From Caballeronia pedi (GTDB taxonomy: Bacteria; Pseudomonadota; Gammaproteobacteria; Burkholderiales; Burkholderiaceae), in contig NZ_FCOE02000005.1 of assembly GCF_001544915.2 (NCBI RefSeq), forward strand, positions 62,001 through 126,000: a stretch of DNA of 64,000 nucleotides, given 5' to 3'. Below, in pieces: positions 50,570 through 59,170 of this stretch. How positions within the stretch are numbered: the stretch's first letter is position 1; each line of letters starts with the position of its first letter. Position numbers and translations under genes: made by a program. The notes beneath the pieces were generated by a model that saw only the letters and a list, made by a program, of their open reading frames with translations, was not told the origin of the DNA and did not search any database.

Positions 50570-50959
50570 TCAGATGATGGGAACGAGAATCTGCACGATG
50601 CCGACGACCGACATCAGCCACACCAGCGAGCGCACGAACGGCACGCCCGCCGCATAAAGCGGCACGTAGACGAGGCGCGCGACGAAATAGGTAAGCGCAC
50701 CCGAATGCGTGAGCGCGTTCTCGCGCCCCGCCACATGCACGATCAGCACCGCGATGGCGAAGATCGGCAGCGTCTCGAACAGATTGGCCTGCGCGCGCAT
50801 CAGGCGGCCGGACAGCTTGCCGGGCGGCGGCGTGGGGCCGTCACGCGGTCCGGCGTTGTACCTCAGGCCGACTTCCCGATTGCGCACCACTGCGGGGAGC
50901 AACACTTGCACCAGCGCCAGCACGAGCGTCCAGGCCAGCATCGTCAGTTCGAAACTCAT
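50570..50959 (-). CDS. MAPEG-family membrane protein
   Basis: 129 residues with four membrane helices. The MAPEG pattern is visible (VGLRYNAGPRD ... GRLMRAQANLFETLPIFAIAVLIVHVAG ... YFVARLVYVPLYAAGVPFVRSLVW). Eukaryotic relatives act in eicosanoid and glutathione metabolism; bacterial roles are mostly unknown. The ATG at 50959 has GGAG upstream; an in-frame start at 51001 lacks one. Confidence 0.9.
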   Translation of the reverse strand: MSFELTMLAWTLVLALVQVLLPAVVRNREVGLRYNAGPRDGPTPPPGKLSGRLMRAQANLFETLPIFAIAVLIVHVAGRENALTHSGALTYFVARLVYVPLYAAGVPFVRSLVWLMSVVGIVQILVPII

Positions 50960-51040
50960 GGCGTCTCCGGAAAGTGAACCCGCCGCGACGGGTCGCGCCA
51001 ATCATGCCATCATGGCCTTCGGGCGTGTAGTCTTCCACTC

Positions 51041-51436
51041 ATGCATACGATCACCCTGCGCCTCTCCCCCGGCGACGACCTGCGTGCCGCGCTCGACCAC
51101 GCGTTTCACGCGCGCGGACTGTCGGCGGCGTTCGTGCTTCAGGGCATCGGCAGCCTGAGCGTCGCCCGATTGCGCTACGCGGGTCGTGACGACGCAGCCG
51201 AACTGCGCGGCGACCTCGAAATCCTGACGCTCGCCGGCACGCTATCGGCGCAAGGCCCGCACCTGCACATGAGCGTGTCCGATGCCGATGGCCGCGTCTT
51301 CGGCGGCCACGTCACGCCGGGCTGCATCGTGCGCACGACCGTCGAACTCGTCGTCGTGAATCTGCACGGCGAACGTTACACGCGTGAGCACGATGCCGCG
51401 ACGGGCTTCGCGGAACTCGTCATCAGGAAAGCGTGA
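51041..51436 (+). CDS. PPC-domain (DUF296) protein
   Basis: 131 residues covering the whole PPC/DUF296 domain: LSPGDDLRAALDHAFHARGLSAAFVLQGIGSLSVARLRY ... LTLAGTLSAQGPHLHMSVSDADGRVFGGHVTPGCIVRTTVELVV. The conserved GPHLHMS...GGHV pattern suggests metal or ligand binding and trimer formation as in characterised members. No AT-hook, so it is the stand-alone bacterial form. Its last 14 bases overlap the convergent phosphoesterase gene. Confidence 0.88.
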   Translation: MHTITLRLSPGDDLRAALDHAFHARGLSAAFVLQGIGSLSVARLRYAGRDDAAELRGDLEILTLAGTLSAQGPHLHMSVSDADGRVFGGHVTPGCIVRTTVELVVVNLHGERYTREHDAATGFAELVIRKA

Positions 51437-52265
51437 CGGCGAGCGCGGGCTGCGCGCCGTCGAGCGCGAGTTCGTGGCGCGCGATCTGCTCGAATTCCTC
51501 GCTCGTTTCCGAGTAGTCCCAGCGCTCGACCGTCGTTTGCCGCGCGCCGCCGCCGCTGGCGTCGTGGCGAATCACGTTCACCGAATTGTCGATGGTGCCG
51601 CGCGTGCGCCACGACAGGGCCGTGCCCGCCTGCACCGCCCACATGCGGCGGCTCAGACCGGCGAAGGTATCGTGCAGCGGCAGCACGTACGGCAGATGGA
51701 TATGCCCGCCGAGAATCAGGTCCGCGCCCGCGCGCGCCCAGCGCTGCACCGCGCGCTCACGTCCGTGCAGCAGGTTCTTTTCGTCCTGCGCGCGCGTGAC
51801 GGCCACCGGCTGATGCGTCACCACGACGCGCAACTGCGCCGCGCTCGCCGCCTCCAGGCGCGCCGCGACGCGCCTGATCTGCTGCATCGACACCTCGCCG
51901 TCCTTGTGCCGGTATGCGCGCGTCGTGTTTACGCCGAGCACGAGCAATTCCGCCGACTCGAACGAAGGCTCCAGATCGGCGCCGAACGCGCGCTGATGAT
52001 TCGCATACGGATAGCAGAGCCGCGCAAGCGGATTGAAGAGCGGAATATCGTGATTGCCGGGCACGACCAGCGTCGGCGTCGCGCCGAACGCATCGACGAA
52101 CGCACGCGCTGCAGAGAACTGCCGCCTGCGGGCGCGCTGCGTGATGTCGCCCGACAGCACGACGAGATCGGGCGCGAGCGCCGCGACGAGACGCAACAGC
52201 GCCGCGACCACCTGCGGCCGCTCGGTGCCGAAATGCGTATCGGAAATCTGCAACAGCAAGGTCAT
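51423..52265 (-). CDS. Calcineurin-type metallophosphoesterase
   Basis: 280 residues with the dimetal motifs in order: ISDTHFG (D-x-H), LSGDITQ (GD), GNHD, VVTHQP and GGHIHLPY (GHxH). It should be a phosphodiesterase or phosphatase of the CpdA-like group. Overlaps the lipid kinase gene by 4 bases, implying co-expression; the pair may act on lipid head groups or nucleotides, which is inference. Confidence 0.92.
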   Translation of the reverse strand: MTLLLQISDTHFGTERPQVVAALLRLVAALAPDLVVLSGDITQRARRRQFSAARAFVDAFGATPTLVVPGNHDIPLFNPLARLCYPYANHQRAFGADLEPSFESAELLVLGVNTTRAYRHKDGEVSMQQIRRVAARLEAASAAQLRVVVTHQPVAVTRAQDEKNLLHGRERAVQRWARAGADLILGGHIHLPYVLPLHDTFAGLSRRMWAVQAGTALSWRTRGTIDNSVNVIRHDASGGGARQTTVERWDYSETSEEFEQIARHELALDGAQPALAVTLS

Positions 52266-53260
52266 GAGCGATTCGCTTCGGCCACCGTCGGTTCGGGCTT
52301 GAGCAGGAGAAGCGGCTGGTCGGAAACGCGGAATTCCAGCGGCATGCGCAGCTTCGCGATCTCACCATCGGTCGCGATCTTGACCGATTTGCGCTTCTTC
52401 GATGGATGCGTCACCGTGATGCGCTCGAACGTGAAACTCACGACGTGATCCGAATCCGACAGCCGTCCCGCCGCGCCATGCAGCGACAGCCACAGATGCA
52501 TGAGCCGTCCCACCGGCCGCGGCGCTATCGCGACGAGCAAACCCTGTTCCAGCGCCTGCGCTTCGTCCGGCATGCCAATCTGCTCCATCTGCAGCCGGTT
52601 GTTGCCGACGAACAGCGTCGACGAGCGGATTTCCGTCGTGCTGCCATCGTGTTCGATATGCAATCGCAAATGGCGATGCGGCTTCAACATCGTCAAAAGC
52701 GCCGACCATAACGCGACGAGCCGGCTGCGGCCGAATTGCCGCTTGTAGATTTCGCGGTCTTCGAGCAGCCGGGGATAGAGCCCGAGGCTCGCGTTGACGA
52801 GAAACATCCGGCCGTTCACGAACCCCGCCTGCACCGGATAGGCGCGCGCGTCGAGCAACAGTCTGGTCGATTGTTCGAGGTCGGCGGGAATGCCGTGGTC
52901 GCGGCTGAAGTAGTTGAACGTGCCGCGCGGCAGCACCGCGAACGGGCAACCGGCATCGTACGCCGCGTGCGCGACGGTGCAGAGCGTGCCGTCGCCGCCC
53001 GCGCCGACGAGCACGCCGTCCTGCGCGCACGCGGCCGCGGCGGTTTCGCGCGCGACGCTCGCCAGGCGGCGCGGATCGTCGACGACGCGCAATTGGAAGC
53101 GCCGGCCCGCCGCGCCGAGTTCGCGTTCGAGTACCTCACGTGTCGCGTCGGCCTGCCGGCGGCCCGAGCCCGCGTTCATCACGATGAAGAACGGCGCGTC
53201 GGCGGCGAGCGCTTGTCCGGCAATTTCGGCGGATGCGGCGGATGGGACTGTCGGCGTCAT
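52262..53260 (-). CDS. Diacylglycerol kinase-family lipid kinase
   Basis: 332 residues. DAGK catalytic motifs: FIVMNAGSGRRQADATREVLE, GVLVGAGGDGTLCTVAHAAYDAGCPFAVLPRGTFNYFSRDHGIP (GGDGT and the GTxN region). It belongs to the YegS/DgkB superfamily and should phosphorylate a lipid such as diacylglycerol. A TATAAT (minus strand, 53336-53331) about 70 bases upstream may be its -10 box. Translationally coupled to the phosphoesterase. Confidence 0.9.
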   Translation of the reverse strand: MTPTVPSAASAEIAGQALAADAPFFIVMNAGSGRRQADATREVLERELGAAGRRFQLRVVDDPRRLASVARETAAAACAQDGVLVGAGGDGTLCTVAHAAYDAGCPFAVLPRGTFNYFSRDHGIPADLEQSTRLLLDARAYPVQAGFVNGRMFLVNASLGLYPRLLEDREIYKRQFGRSRLVALWSALLTMLKPHRHLRLHIEHDGSTTEIRSSTLFVGNNRLQMEQIGMPDEAQALEQGLLVAIAPRPVGRLMHLWLSLHGAAGRLSDSDHVVSFTFERITVTHPSKKRKSVKIATDGEIAKLRMPLEFRVSDQPLLLLKPEPTVAEANRS

Positions 53261-53367
53261 CGGCGCTCCTTCTATTGCTCGCGAGCGGATGCACGTCGAG
53301 CGTGGCCCGCGCGCGTGCGCAGGCCTGCCGATTATAACGAAAGCCTTACAGCTCGGACCGCCGGTCC

Positions 53368-53808
53368 TTACGTGTGTTCGCCGCGAATGTAGTATTCGAG
53401 CTGCTGGATGGTGAACTGCTGCTCGGAGATGATGTTCTTCACCAGATCGCCGATGGAAATCATGCCGACCAGCTTGCCGTTGTCGATCACCGGCAAGTGG
53501 CGCATGCGCTTGTCGGTCATGAGCGCCATGCAGTCGTCGGTGCTTTGATCCGGGCGCACGTAGCGCACCTGCGAGGTCATGATGTCGCGCACGGGCGTCT
53601 GCTTCGACGCGCGATCCATCAGGACGACTTTGCGCGCGTAGTCGCGCTCGGTCATGATGCCCACGATTTCGTCGCCTTCGGTGACGATCACCGCGCCGAT
53701 ATGCTTGTCAGCCATCAGCTTGATTGCATCGAAGACCGACGTCGTTGCGGCAACCGTAAAGACCGTCTGGTCGGGTTTCGAATTCAGAACCTGTGCGACT
53801 GTTGCCAT
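53368..53808 (-). CDS. Two-CBS-domain protein
   Basis: 146 residues consisting of two CBS motifs (about 10-65: TVFDAIKLMADKHIGAVIVTEGDEIVGIMTERDYARKV; about 75-130: VRYVRPDQSTDDCMALMTDKRMRHLPVIDNGKLVGMISIGDLVKNII). CBS pairs bind adenine nucleotides. Stand-alone versions are often stress or energy sensors. No catalytic domain attached. A perfect GGACC-GCC-GGTCC repeat abuts its stop codon. Confidence 0.92.
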   Translation of the reverse strand: MATVAQVLNSKPDQTVFTVAATTSVFDAIKLMADKHIGAVIVTEGDEIVGIMTERDYARKVVLMDRASKQTPVRDIMTSQVRYVRPDQSTDDCMALMTDKRMRHLPVIDNGKLVGMISIGDLVKNIISEQQFTIQQLEYYIRGEHT

Positions 53809-54004
53809 CGAGCGCCTCCGTTGTATGCGGGGAACGTTGTTGCGCCTGGGCGACGGGTTGAACTTGCGCCTGCTGCCAGCCTAAAGCCTTGCGCCCGATG
53901 CCTTCATAGGCATTAACCCGACCATTCGAAAAGTATAGGTGAACGGCGCTGCGCGCAAGTGCGGCACGCGGCGCATCTTGCACATCGTCAAACTCGCGCG
54001 TGCC

Positions 54005-54031
54005 TTCAGTTTCGTCGATTAATGCCGCTAA
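54005..54031 (+). promoter_or_regulatory. Sigma-28 (FliA) promoter of cheV
   Basis: TTCAGTTT (54005-54012; 6/8 of TAAAGTTT), 11 bases, GCCGCTAA (54024-54031; 7/8 of GCCGATAA). The spacing is exact and the predicted start is about 45 bases before cheV, placing cheV in the same late flagellar class as motAB. Confidence 0.7.
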
Positions 54032-54081
54032 TCAGGCATCCGGCGGAAAAGTCACCGCCATGGCTCAGAGGGGAGAACGAG

Positions 54082-55041
54082 GTGAGCAGTTCACAACAGG
54101 ATATCGAGCAGCGCGTGCGGCTCGCCGGCAGCAACATGTTCGAGTTGCTTCTGTTCAGGCTCGGCGAGGCGCCGAACTCGGAACAGCGCGAGCTTTACGG
54201 CATCAACGTGTTCAAGGTGCGCGAAATTCTCGCGATGCCGACGATCACCGCGGTGGCCGGATCGAGCGAGGAGATTCTGGGCGTCGCGGATATTCGCGGA
54301 CAGATCATTCCGGTGATCGATCTCGCGCGCATCACCGGCTGCCGGCCGAAGAACGGGCCGAAGATTCTGCTCGTCACGGAATTCGCACGCACGACGCAAG
54401 GCTTCGCGGTCGAGGAAGTCGACGACATCGTGCGGCTCGAATGGAATCAGGTGCTGTCTGCGGAATCGCATTCGGGCGGCACGACCGTGACGAGCTTCGC
54501 GCGCCTGGACGGCAACGTGGACGGCTCGCGGCTCGCGCAGGTGCTCGATGTCGAGCGCATCGTGCGCGACGTGCTGCCGTCGCGGGAAGCGGACATCACC
54601 GAGGCGAATACCGGGCGGCTCAATCTCAAGCCAGGCGCGCGCGTGCTCGCGGCGGACGATTCGGGTGTCGCGCGGGCGCTGATCGAACAGAGCCTCACGG
54701 CGATGGGCGTGCCCTTCGTGATGACCAAGACTGGTCAGGAAGCGTGGGACGTGCTGGAAGCAGCGCTGCACAAGGCGCAGAAGGACGGCACCGAGGTCGC
54801 GGATCATATCGCGCTCGTCCTGACCGATCTGGAAATGCCGGAAATGGATGGCTTCACGCTCACGCGCCGCATCAAGGCCGAAACCGGGCTGATGCATATT
54901 CCGGTGGTGATTCACTCGTCGCTGTCGGGGTCGGCAAACGAGCAGCACGTGCGCAAGGTCGGGGCGAATGCGTACGTATCGAAGTTCGAGGCGTCGGAAC
55001 TCGCGAACGTGATGCGTGGCGCGCTTGCGCACGCGGCCTGA
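54082..55041 (+). CDS. cheV: Chemotaxis coupling protein CheV
   Basis: 319 residues: CheW-like domain (about 12-160; LLLFRLGEAPNSEQRELYGINVFKVREIL ... ILGVADIRGQIIPVIDLARIT) fused to a receiver (about 185-315) with VLAADDSG, the phospho-Asp in LVLTDLEMPEMDGF and the Lys in YVSKFEASEL. CheV couples chemoreceptors to CheA with adjustable gain. The start is a GTG (VSSSQQDIEQRV) with GGGGAG upstream. It stands outside any che cluster in this window. Confidence 0.93.
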   Translation: MSSSQQDIEQRVRLAGSNMFELLLFRLGEAPNSEQRELYGINVFKVREILAMPTITAVAGSSEEILGVADIRGQIIPVIDLARITGCRPKNGPKILLVTEFARTTQGFAVEEVDDIVRLEWNQVLSAESHSGGTTVTSFARLDGNVDGSRLAQVLDVERIVRDVLPSREADITEANTGRLNLKPGARVLAADDSGVARALIEQSLTAMGVPFVMTKTGQEAWDVLEAALHKAQKDGTEVADHIALVLTDLEMPEMDGFTLTRRIKAETGLMHIPVVIHSSLSGSANEQHVRKVGANAYVSKFEASELANVMRGALAHAA

Positions 55042-55049
55042 AAACGGTC

Positions 55050-55095
55050 GGCGCCCGGTCGACGCAGACCTTTTGAGTCTGTGTCGCCGGGCGCC
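55050..55095 (+). terminator. Long hairpin after cheV
   Basis: Outer stem GGCGCCCGG/CCGGGCGCC (55050-55058, 55087-55095) and inner stem CGACGCAGAC/GTCTGTGTCG (one wobble) with one bulged T and a 7-base loop, 19 pairs in all, starting 8 bases after the stop. There is no U-run, so it may stabilise the mRNA end or act with Rho. Confidence 0.55.
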
Positions 55096-55149
55096 TGAAC
55101 GATGCTTCAGCCGGCGAACCCGGCGGATAAGCCGGGCCTGCCGGTTCGA

Positions 55150-55428
55150 TCAGTGACCGAAGAAGACCGATTGCGGGTTGTTGCCCGATTGCGCCGCACG
55201 GTTGCCCGATTGAGCCAGCGTGTCACGCGAGCCGCCGAAAGCGGTCGAATTCACGCCGTTGGCGTTTTCCTGAGCGGCGATCGCTTGTGCGCTCGGGCCT
55301 TGTTGCGATGCCGGCGCGCCGACGGCCGGACGGTAGAACGGAGCCGGACCGTAGCCGCTTGCGAAAGCAGGCGCGGCGACGATGGCGGATGCGGCGATCA
55401 GGAGAGTAGCGAGAAGATTGCGTTTCAT
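55150..55428 (-). CDS. Small exported protein of unknown function (92 aa)
   Basis: 92 residues with a signal peptide (MKRNLLATLLIAASAIVAAPAFA) and a mature part rich in Gly, Pro, Ala, Asn and Gln (SGYGPAPFYRPAVGAPASQQGPSAQAIAAQENANGVNSTAFGG). No cysteine, no known family. The ATG at 55428 is the one that begins a normal signal peptide. Resembles the exported low-complexity proteins at 27.6-28.5 kb in composition but not in alignment. Confidence 0.65.
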   Translation of the reverse strand: MKRNLLATLLIAASAIVAAPAFASGYGPAPFYRPAVGAPASQQGPSAQAIAAQENANGVNSTAFGGSRDTLAQSGNRAAQSGNNPQSVFFGH

Positions 55429-55714
55429 GGTGTGCTCCAAAGACGGTTGACGTTCATTCAGAAAGCGCCGCAGCGGTCTTGCGAGAAACTGTCTGCTACG
55501 TCGATGAAGCGCAGTGTATACCCCTACTATCGCTTTTTTATCTCCATAAATTTCAATTCACTTTTCGCTCAACGCCAACAATCGCGCGCTGCACGAGCGT
55601 GCAATTTTCTTGTGATGCCTTGGTGGATAAGCGATTGCGCGCACCGCGATGCGTGCGCGTCTATTCGTCCGTTTAGCAGGGGCGGAACAATTATTTAGCG
55701 AACGTGCGTTCGCA

Positions 55715-56149
55715 TCAGTGAACCAGACGCTCGATCAGCCGCACGATCGCGCCGGGCGGATTGCCCTTCTGGCAATACCCGTCGAAACCGGAGTGGACGC
55801 CCTCGGAACGCACGGTTTCCTCGCCCAGCGCGGTAAACGCGATGATTACCGCGTCACGCGTGCGGGCGATGCGGCGCAGCACGCGCGCGGTGGCGTAGCC
55901 GTCGTGCTCCGGCATGGTGATATCGAGGATGACGACATGCGGCACCCAGCCATCGACCGCATGCAGCGCATCGACGCCAGACAACGCGAAGCGCGTCTCG
56001 AAGCCATCGGATGCGAGCGCGGCCGACAGGGCTTCGGCGCTGAAGACGTTGTCGTCGACAACGAGGATGCGCCAATGGTCGCGGTGCGCGTCGACGCTAC
56101 GGTTGCTCCACAGCGCGCACTGAGGGGAACGATGCAAGGATAAGGACAT
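55715..56149 (-). CDS. Single-domain response regulator
   Basis: 144 residues with a complete receiver: WRILVVDDNVFSAEALSAALASDGFETRFALSGVDAL, phospho-Asp in VVILDITMPEHDGYATARVLRR, Thr in IIAFTALGEE and Lys in GYCQKGNPPGAIVRLIERL. A non-conserved N-terminal stretch of about 27 residues precedes it. Starts at 56149 or 56155 are possible; longer frames extend into the upstream gene. No kinase or output domain adjacent. Confidence 0.78.
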   Translation of the reverse strand: MSLSLHRSPQCALWSNRSVDAHRDHWRILVVDDNVFSAEALSAALASDGFETRFALSGVDALHAVDGWVPHVVILDITMPEHDGYATARVLRRIARTRDAVIIAFTALGEETVRSEGVHSGFDGYCQKGNPPGAIVRLIERLVH

Positions 56150-56213
56150 GAGCATTGGCCGAAGACACACGCTTGCGTCGCAGCATGTTTCGCGCCCGGT
56201 GCTCGCTGTCGAA

Positions 56214-56570
56214 TCAGGCGTCGCTGCCCTTTTCGCCGTCTTTCTTGCCCTTGCGACGCTTTCCCGCGCCGCCTTCGTTCTCGCGCAGGCGCGCATTCGC
56301 TTCGACGAGCGATGCCGCGTCGCGCTGGCGCAACGCGACATCGAGTTCGCCGAGCGCGCCGAACAGCGCGGTCTGCTCCGCCTCATCGAGCGGCACGGCG
56401 CCGCCCGTGGAGACGCGCCGCGCTTCCTTGTCGAGCCGTTTCGAGAGCTTCGCGGCGAAGCGCGTATCGATCGCGCCCTCGCGCGCGAGCCCCGCGATCA
56501 ACGACGCGAGCCGCATGAGCCCGCTCGCCGTGCTTTGCGTCGCCCCGTCCAGATCATCATGGTCTTCCAC
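56214..56570 (-). CDS. Conserved hypothetical alpha-helical protein (118 aa)
   Basis: About 118 residues, mostly helical (SGLMRLASLIAGLAREGAIDTRFAAKLSKRLDKEARRV ... LDEAEQTALFGALGELDVALRQRDAASLVEANARLRE) with a Lys/Gly-rich C-terminal tail (GAGKRRKGKKDGEKG). The GTG at 56570 has GGGGA at good spacing; another GTG at 56591 is possible. No family recognised. It lies 64 bases upstream of the receiver gene and may be co-transcribed with it. Confidence 0.55.
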   Translation of the reverse strand: MEDHDDLDGATQSTASGLMRLASLIAGLAREGAIDTRFAAKLSKRLDKEARRVSTGGAVPLDEAEQTALFGALGELDVALRQRDAASLVEANARLRENEGGAGKRRKGKKDGEKGSDA

Positions 56571-56810
56571 TGCTGTTCCCCAGGTTGGCACGCGGCGCCG
56601 CCTTGGCTGCGGGCTCGATGCGGGCGCCGCGTGTGCGCCCGTCTTGCGTGGCGTGATGATACGCCGACAATATGACGGTCATATTCGCAGGCTCGCGAAA
56701 CACGCGGGGCCATCGTTTCGTCCCCGTTGACGCGCTACCATCGCGATTCGGGGCGCGACCGATGGCACACTAGCGCGTGGCGGCGCGAACGCCCGAAGCG
56801 TCCTATCAGA

Positions 56811-57851
56811 ATGCAACCGACTTTTCGCATGAATCCCGCTACCCTGCAAAGACCGCCCTACGGCTCCGATTTCTCCGGCCTCGTCTGCGGCTTCCGATTT
56901 CACGTCGATCACCCCGGCGAGCCGATCGATGCCGACGCCGCGAGTCAATGGCTCGCGCGCGACGACACCACGAAGGAATTCGTCTGGCTGCACTTCGATC
57001 TCGCCAACAGTGCGTGCGAACGCTGGATGCGCACGCGCCTCGGCTTGCCCGACGCATTCTTCGACACGCTCAACGAAGGCTCGCCGTCGACGCGCATCGA
57101 GCATCAGGAAGGCGCGCTCTTCGCCGTCATCAACGACGTGATGTTCAACTTCGAGCTGACGCCCTCCGAGATCGCGACGCTGTGGGTCTATACGCATCAG
57201 AAGCTGATCGTCACGGCGCGCCTGAAGCCCTTGCGTTCCGTCGATACGCTGCGCGAGTCGGTCAGGCGCGGCGAAATCTTCCGCTCGCCCGCCGAATTGC
57301 TTGCGCATCTGCTGCGCGATCAGGCAGATCTGCTCGTGCATATCGTGCGGCGCACGAGCGTCGAAGTCGACGGTATCGAGGATCGTTTTCTTTCGATGCG
57401 CGGCGCCGCGACCCGCACCGATCTCGGCGGCCTCAGGCGCGTGCTCGTGAGACTGCAGCGGCTGCTCGCGCCCGAGCCCGGCTCCGTGTTCCGCCTGCTC
57501 GCGCGGCCGCCGCGCTGGCTGCATTCGCAGGATGTGCAGGACCTGCGCGACGCGACCGAAGAGTTCTCGCTCGTGCTCAACGATCTCGCCGGCCTCGTCG
57601 AACGCATCAAGCTCTTGCAGGAAGAAGTCGCGACGCGCATGGACGAGCAAAGCAACCGCACGCTCTTCACGCTGACGCTCGTGACCGTGCTCGCGCTGCC
57701 GATCAATATCGTCGCGGGATTCTTCGGCATGAACGTGGGCGGCATTCCGCTCGCGGAAAACCACCACGGTTTCTGGCTGCTGGTGGCGATCGTCGCCACC
57801 TTCACCGCGCTCGCCGGATGGTGGGCGTTCCGGCGCCGCCGCGACATGTAG
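56811..57851 (+). CDS. CorA-family metal channel, ZntB-like
   Basis: 346 residues. A large N-terminal cytoplasmic domain, a long stalk helix region, and two C-terminal membrane helices (TLFTLTLVTVLALPINIVAGFFGMNVGGIP; GFWLLVAIVATFTALAGWWAF) joined by the GMN motif (GFFGMNVGGIP). The GMNVGGIP form and length fit the ZntB branch (zinc transport) rather than CorA itself. The start may be ATG 56811 or 56829; neither has a strong ribosome site. Confidence 0.9.
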   Translation: MQPTFRMNPATLQRPPYGSDFSGLVCGFRFHVDHPGEPIDADAASQWLARDDTTKEFVWLHFDLANSACERWMRTRLGLPDAFFDTLNEGSPSTRIEHQEGALFAVINDVMFNFELTPSEIATLWVYTHQKLIVTARLKPLRSVDTLRESVRRGEIFRSPAELLAHLLRDQADLLVHIVRRTSVEVDGIEDRFLSMRGAATRTDLGGLRRVLVRLQRLLAPEPGSVFRLLARPPRWLHSQDVQDLRDATEEFSLVLNDLAGLVERIKLLQEEVATRMDEQSNRTLFTLTLVTVLALPINIVAGFFGMNVGGIPLAENHHGFWLLVAIVATFTALAGWWAFRRRRDM

Positions 57852-57873
57852 CGCAGCGCGCCTTCGCCGGCAT

Positions 57874-58341
57874 TCAGAAGCCCAGGTCGCTCAGGCTCGG
57901 ATGGTCATCGGGCCGGCGGCCGAGCGGCCAGTGATATTTGCGATCCGCTTCCTTGATCGGCAGATCGTTGATCGATGCATGGCGGTGCGTCATCAATCCT
58001 GCCTCGTTGAATTCCCAGTTCTCGTTGCCGAAGCTGCGATACCAGTTGTTGGCGTCGTCATGCCATTCGTAGGCAAAGCGCACGGCGATGCGATTTTCCT
58101 TGTAAGCCCACAGTTCCTTGATCAGCCGGTAGTCGAGTTCGCGCGCCCATTTGCGCCGCAGAAACGCAACCACTTCCTCGCGTCCGTTCGCAAACTCCGC
58201 GCGATTGCGCCAGCGCGTGTCGACGCTATAAGCAAGCGACACACGCTCGGGTTCGCGCGTATTCCACGCGTCTTCGGCGAGACGGACTTTCAGTTTGGCG
58301 GATTCTTCATCGAACGGCGGAAACGGCGGTTTGGATTCCAT
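57874..58341 (-). CDS. SnoaL-like / DUF1348 protein
   Basis: 155 residues matching the DUF1348 branch of the NTF2/SnoaL-like fold: [100 protein letters not shown]. Function is not established. It is transcribed divergently from the TetR regulator with two palindromic operators between, so it is the regulator's likely target. Confidence 0.9.
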   Translation of the reverse strand: MESKPPFPPFDEESAKLKVRLAEDAWNTREPERVSLAYSVDTRWRNRAEFANGREEVVAFLRRKWARELDYRLIKELWAYKENRIAVRFAYEWHDDANNWYRSFGNENWEFNEAGLMTHRHASINDLPIKEADRKYHWPLGRRPDDHPSLSDLGF

Positions 58342-58370
58342 GGCGAGTCCTCTTTTTCAGCGATGAGATT

Positions 58371-58426
58371 GGTAGACAGGTCTGTCTACCCGATGCACTC
58401 TAGCGCAGGTAGACGAACCTGTCTAC
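58371..58426. promoter_or_regulatory. Two TetR operators between the DUF1348 and tetR genes
   Basis: Operator 1 (58371-58390): GGTAGACAG-GT-CTGTCTACC, perfect 9-bp arms. Operator 2 (58408-58426): GGTAGACGAACCTGTCTAC, sharing the TAGAC ... GTCTA arms. A TACAAT (58424-58429) overlapping operator 2 ends only 7 bases before the tetR ATG, so the tetR mRNA may be leaderless. Binding by the TetR protein is inferred from position and symmetry. Confidence 0.8.
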
Positions 58427-58436
58427 AATCGATTGC

Positions 58437-59021
58437 ATGAATACCTCAGCTTTCACCACCGATGTCGCCGAGCTTGCGCCGGACGCGCGTATTCTGCTCA
58501 CCGCGCACGATCTCTTCTATCGCGACGGCATTCGCGCAACGGGCATCGATCGCGTGATCGCCGAGTCGGGCGTCGCGAAGAAAACGTTCTATCGATACTT
58601 TCCGAGCAAGGACGATCTGATCGTCGCGTTTCTGGACTTTCGTCACGATAACTGGATGGCGTGGTTCCATGATGCGCTCGCGCGTCACGGCGGCACATTG
58701 AACGCGCTGGTGCCCGCGCTGGCGGAATGGTTCGGCAACGAAAGCTATCGCGGTTGCGCGTTCATCAATTCGGTCGTGGAAGTCGGCGCGACGCTGCCGC
58801 AGGCGGTCGATATCTCGCGGCGTCACAAGCGCGACATGACCGCGGCGATCCGCGCGCTCATGCCGGCATCGCGCACGGCCAAGGCCGACGCGCAGGCGCT
58901 CGCCCTGGCCGTGGATGGCGCGATCGTCGCCGCCCAGTTCGCGGACACGCCGGCGGATGCGTTGAAGGCGCTTGCACGCGTGGTGCGGGCGGTCAGGCGC
59001 GGCGCGGCCGAACATCGATAG
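58437..59021 (+). CDS. TetR-family repressor
   Basis: 194 residues. N-terminal helix-turn-helix at about 15-62 (ARILLTAHDLFYRDGIRATGIDRVIAESGVAKKTFYRYFPSKDDLIVAFLDFR), C-terminal ligand domain of the TetR_C type (GCAFINSVVEVGATLPQAVDISRRHKRDMTAAIRALM). It probably represses itself and the divergent DUF1348 gene through the two operators. The inducer is unknown. No Shine-Dalgarno site precedes the ATG. Confidence 0.9.
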   Translation: MNTSAFTTDVAELAPDARILLTAHDLFYRDGIRATGIDRVIAESGVAKKTFYRYFPSKDDLIVAFLDFRHDNWMAWFHDALARHGGTLNALVPALAEWFGNESYRGCAFINSVVEVGATLPQAVDISRRHKRDMTAAIRALMPASRTAKADAQALALAVDGAIVAAQFADTPADALKALARVVRAVRRGAAEHR

Positions 59022-59026
59022 ACGCA

Positions 59027-59056
59027 CACAAGAAAACACCGGCGCGAGGCCGGTGT
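59027..59056 (-). terminator. Rho-independent terminator, minus strand
   Basis: On the minus strand ACACCGGC (59056-59049), 5-base loop, GCCGGTGT (59043-59036), then TTTTCTT. It lies about 115 bases after the MocR stop. On the plus strand the same hairpin follows tetR but has no U-run. Confidence 0.65.
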
Positions 59057-59170
59057 GAAGGGTTGAGTCGGGGATTTGACACAACCCGAGAGAACTTCAA
59101 GAGTGCGATAGAAATGCCCGCAAGGGAAATCAAGTATTTCAATCAATGCGATTGATTTCAGAGGCAGGCT

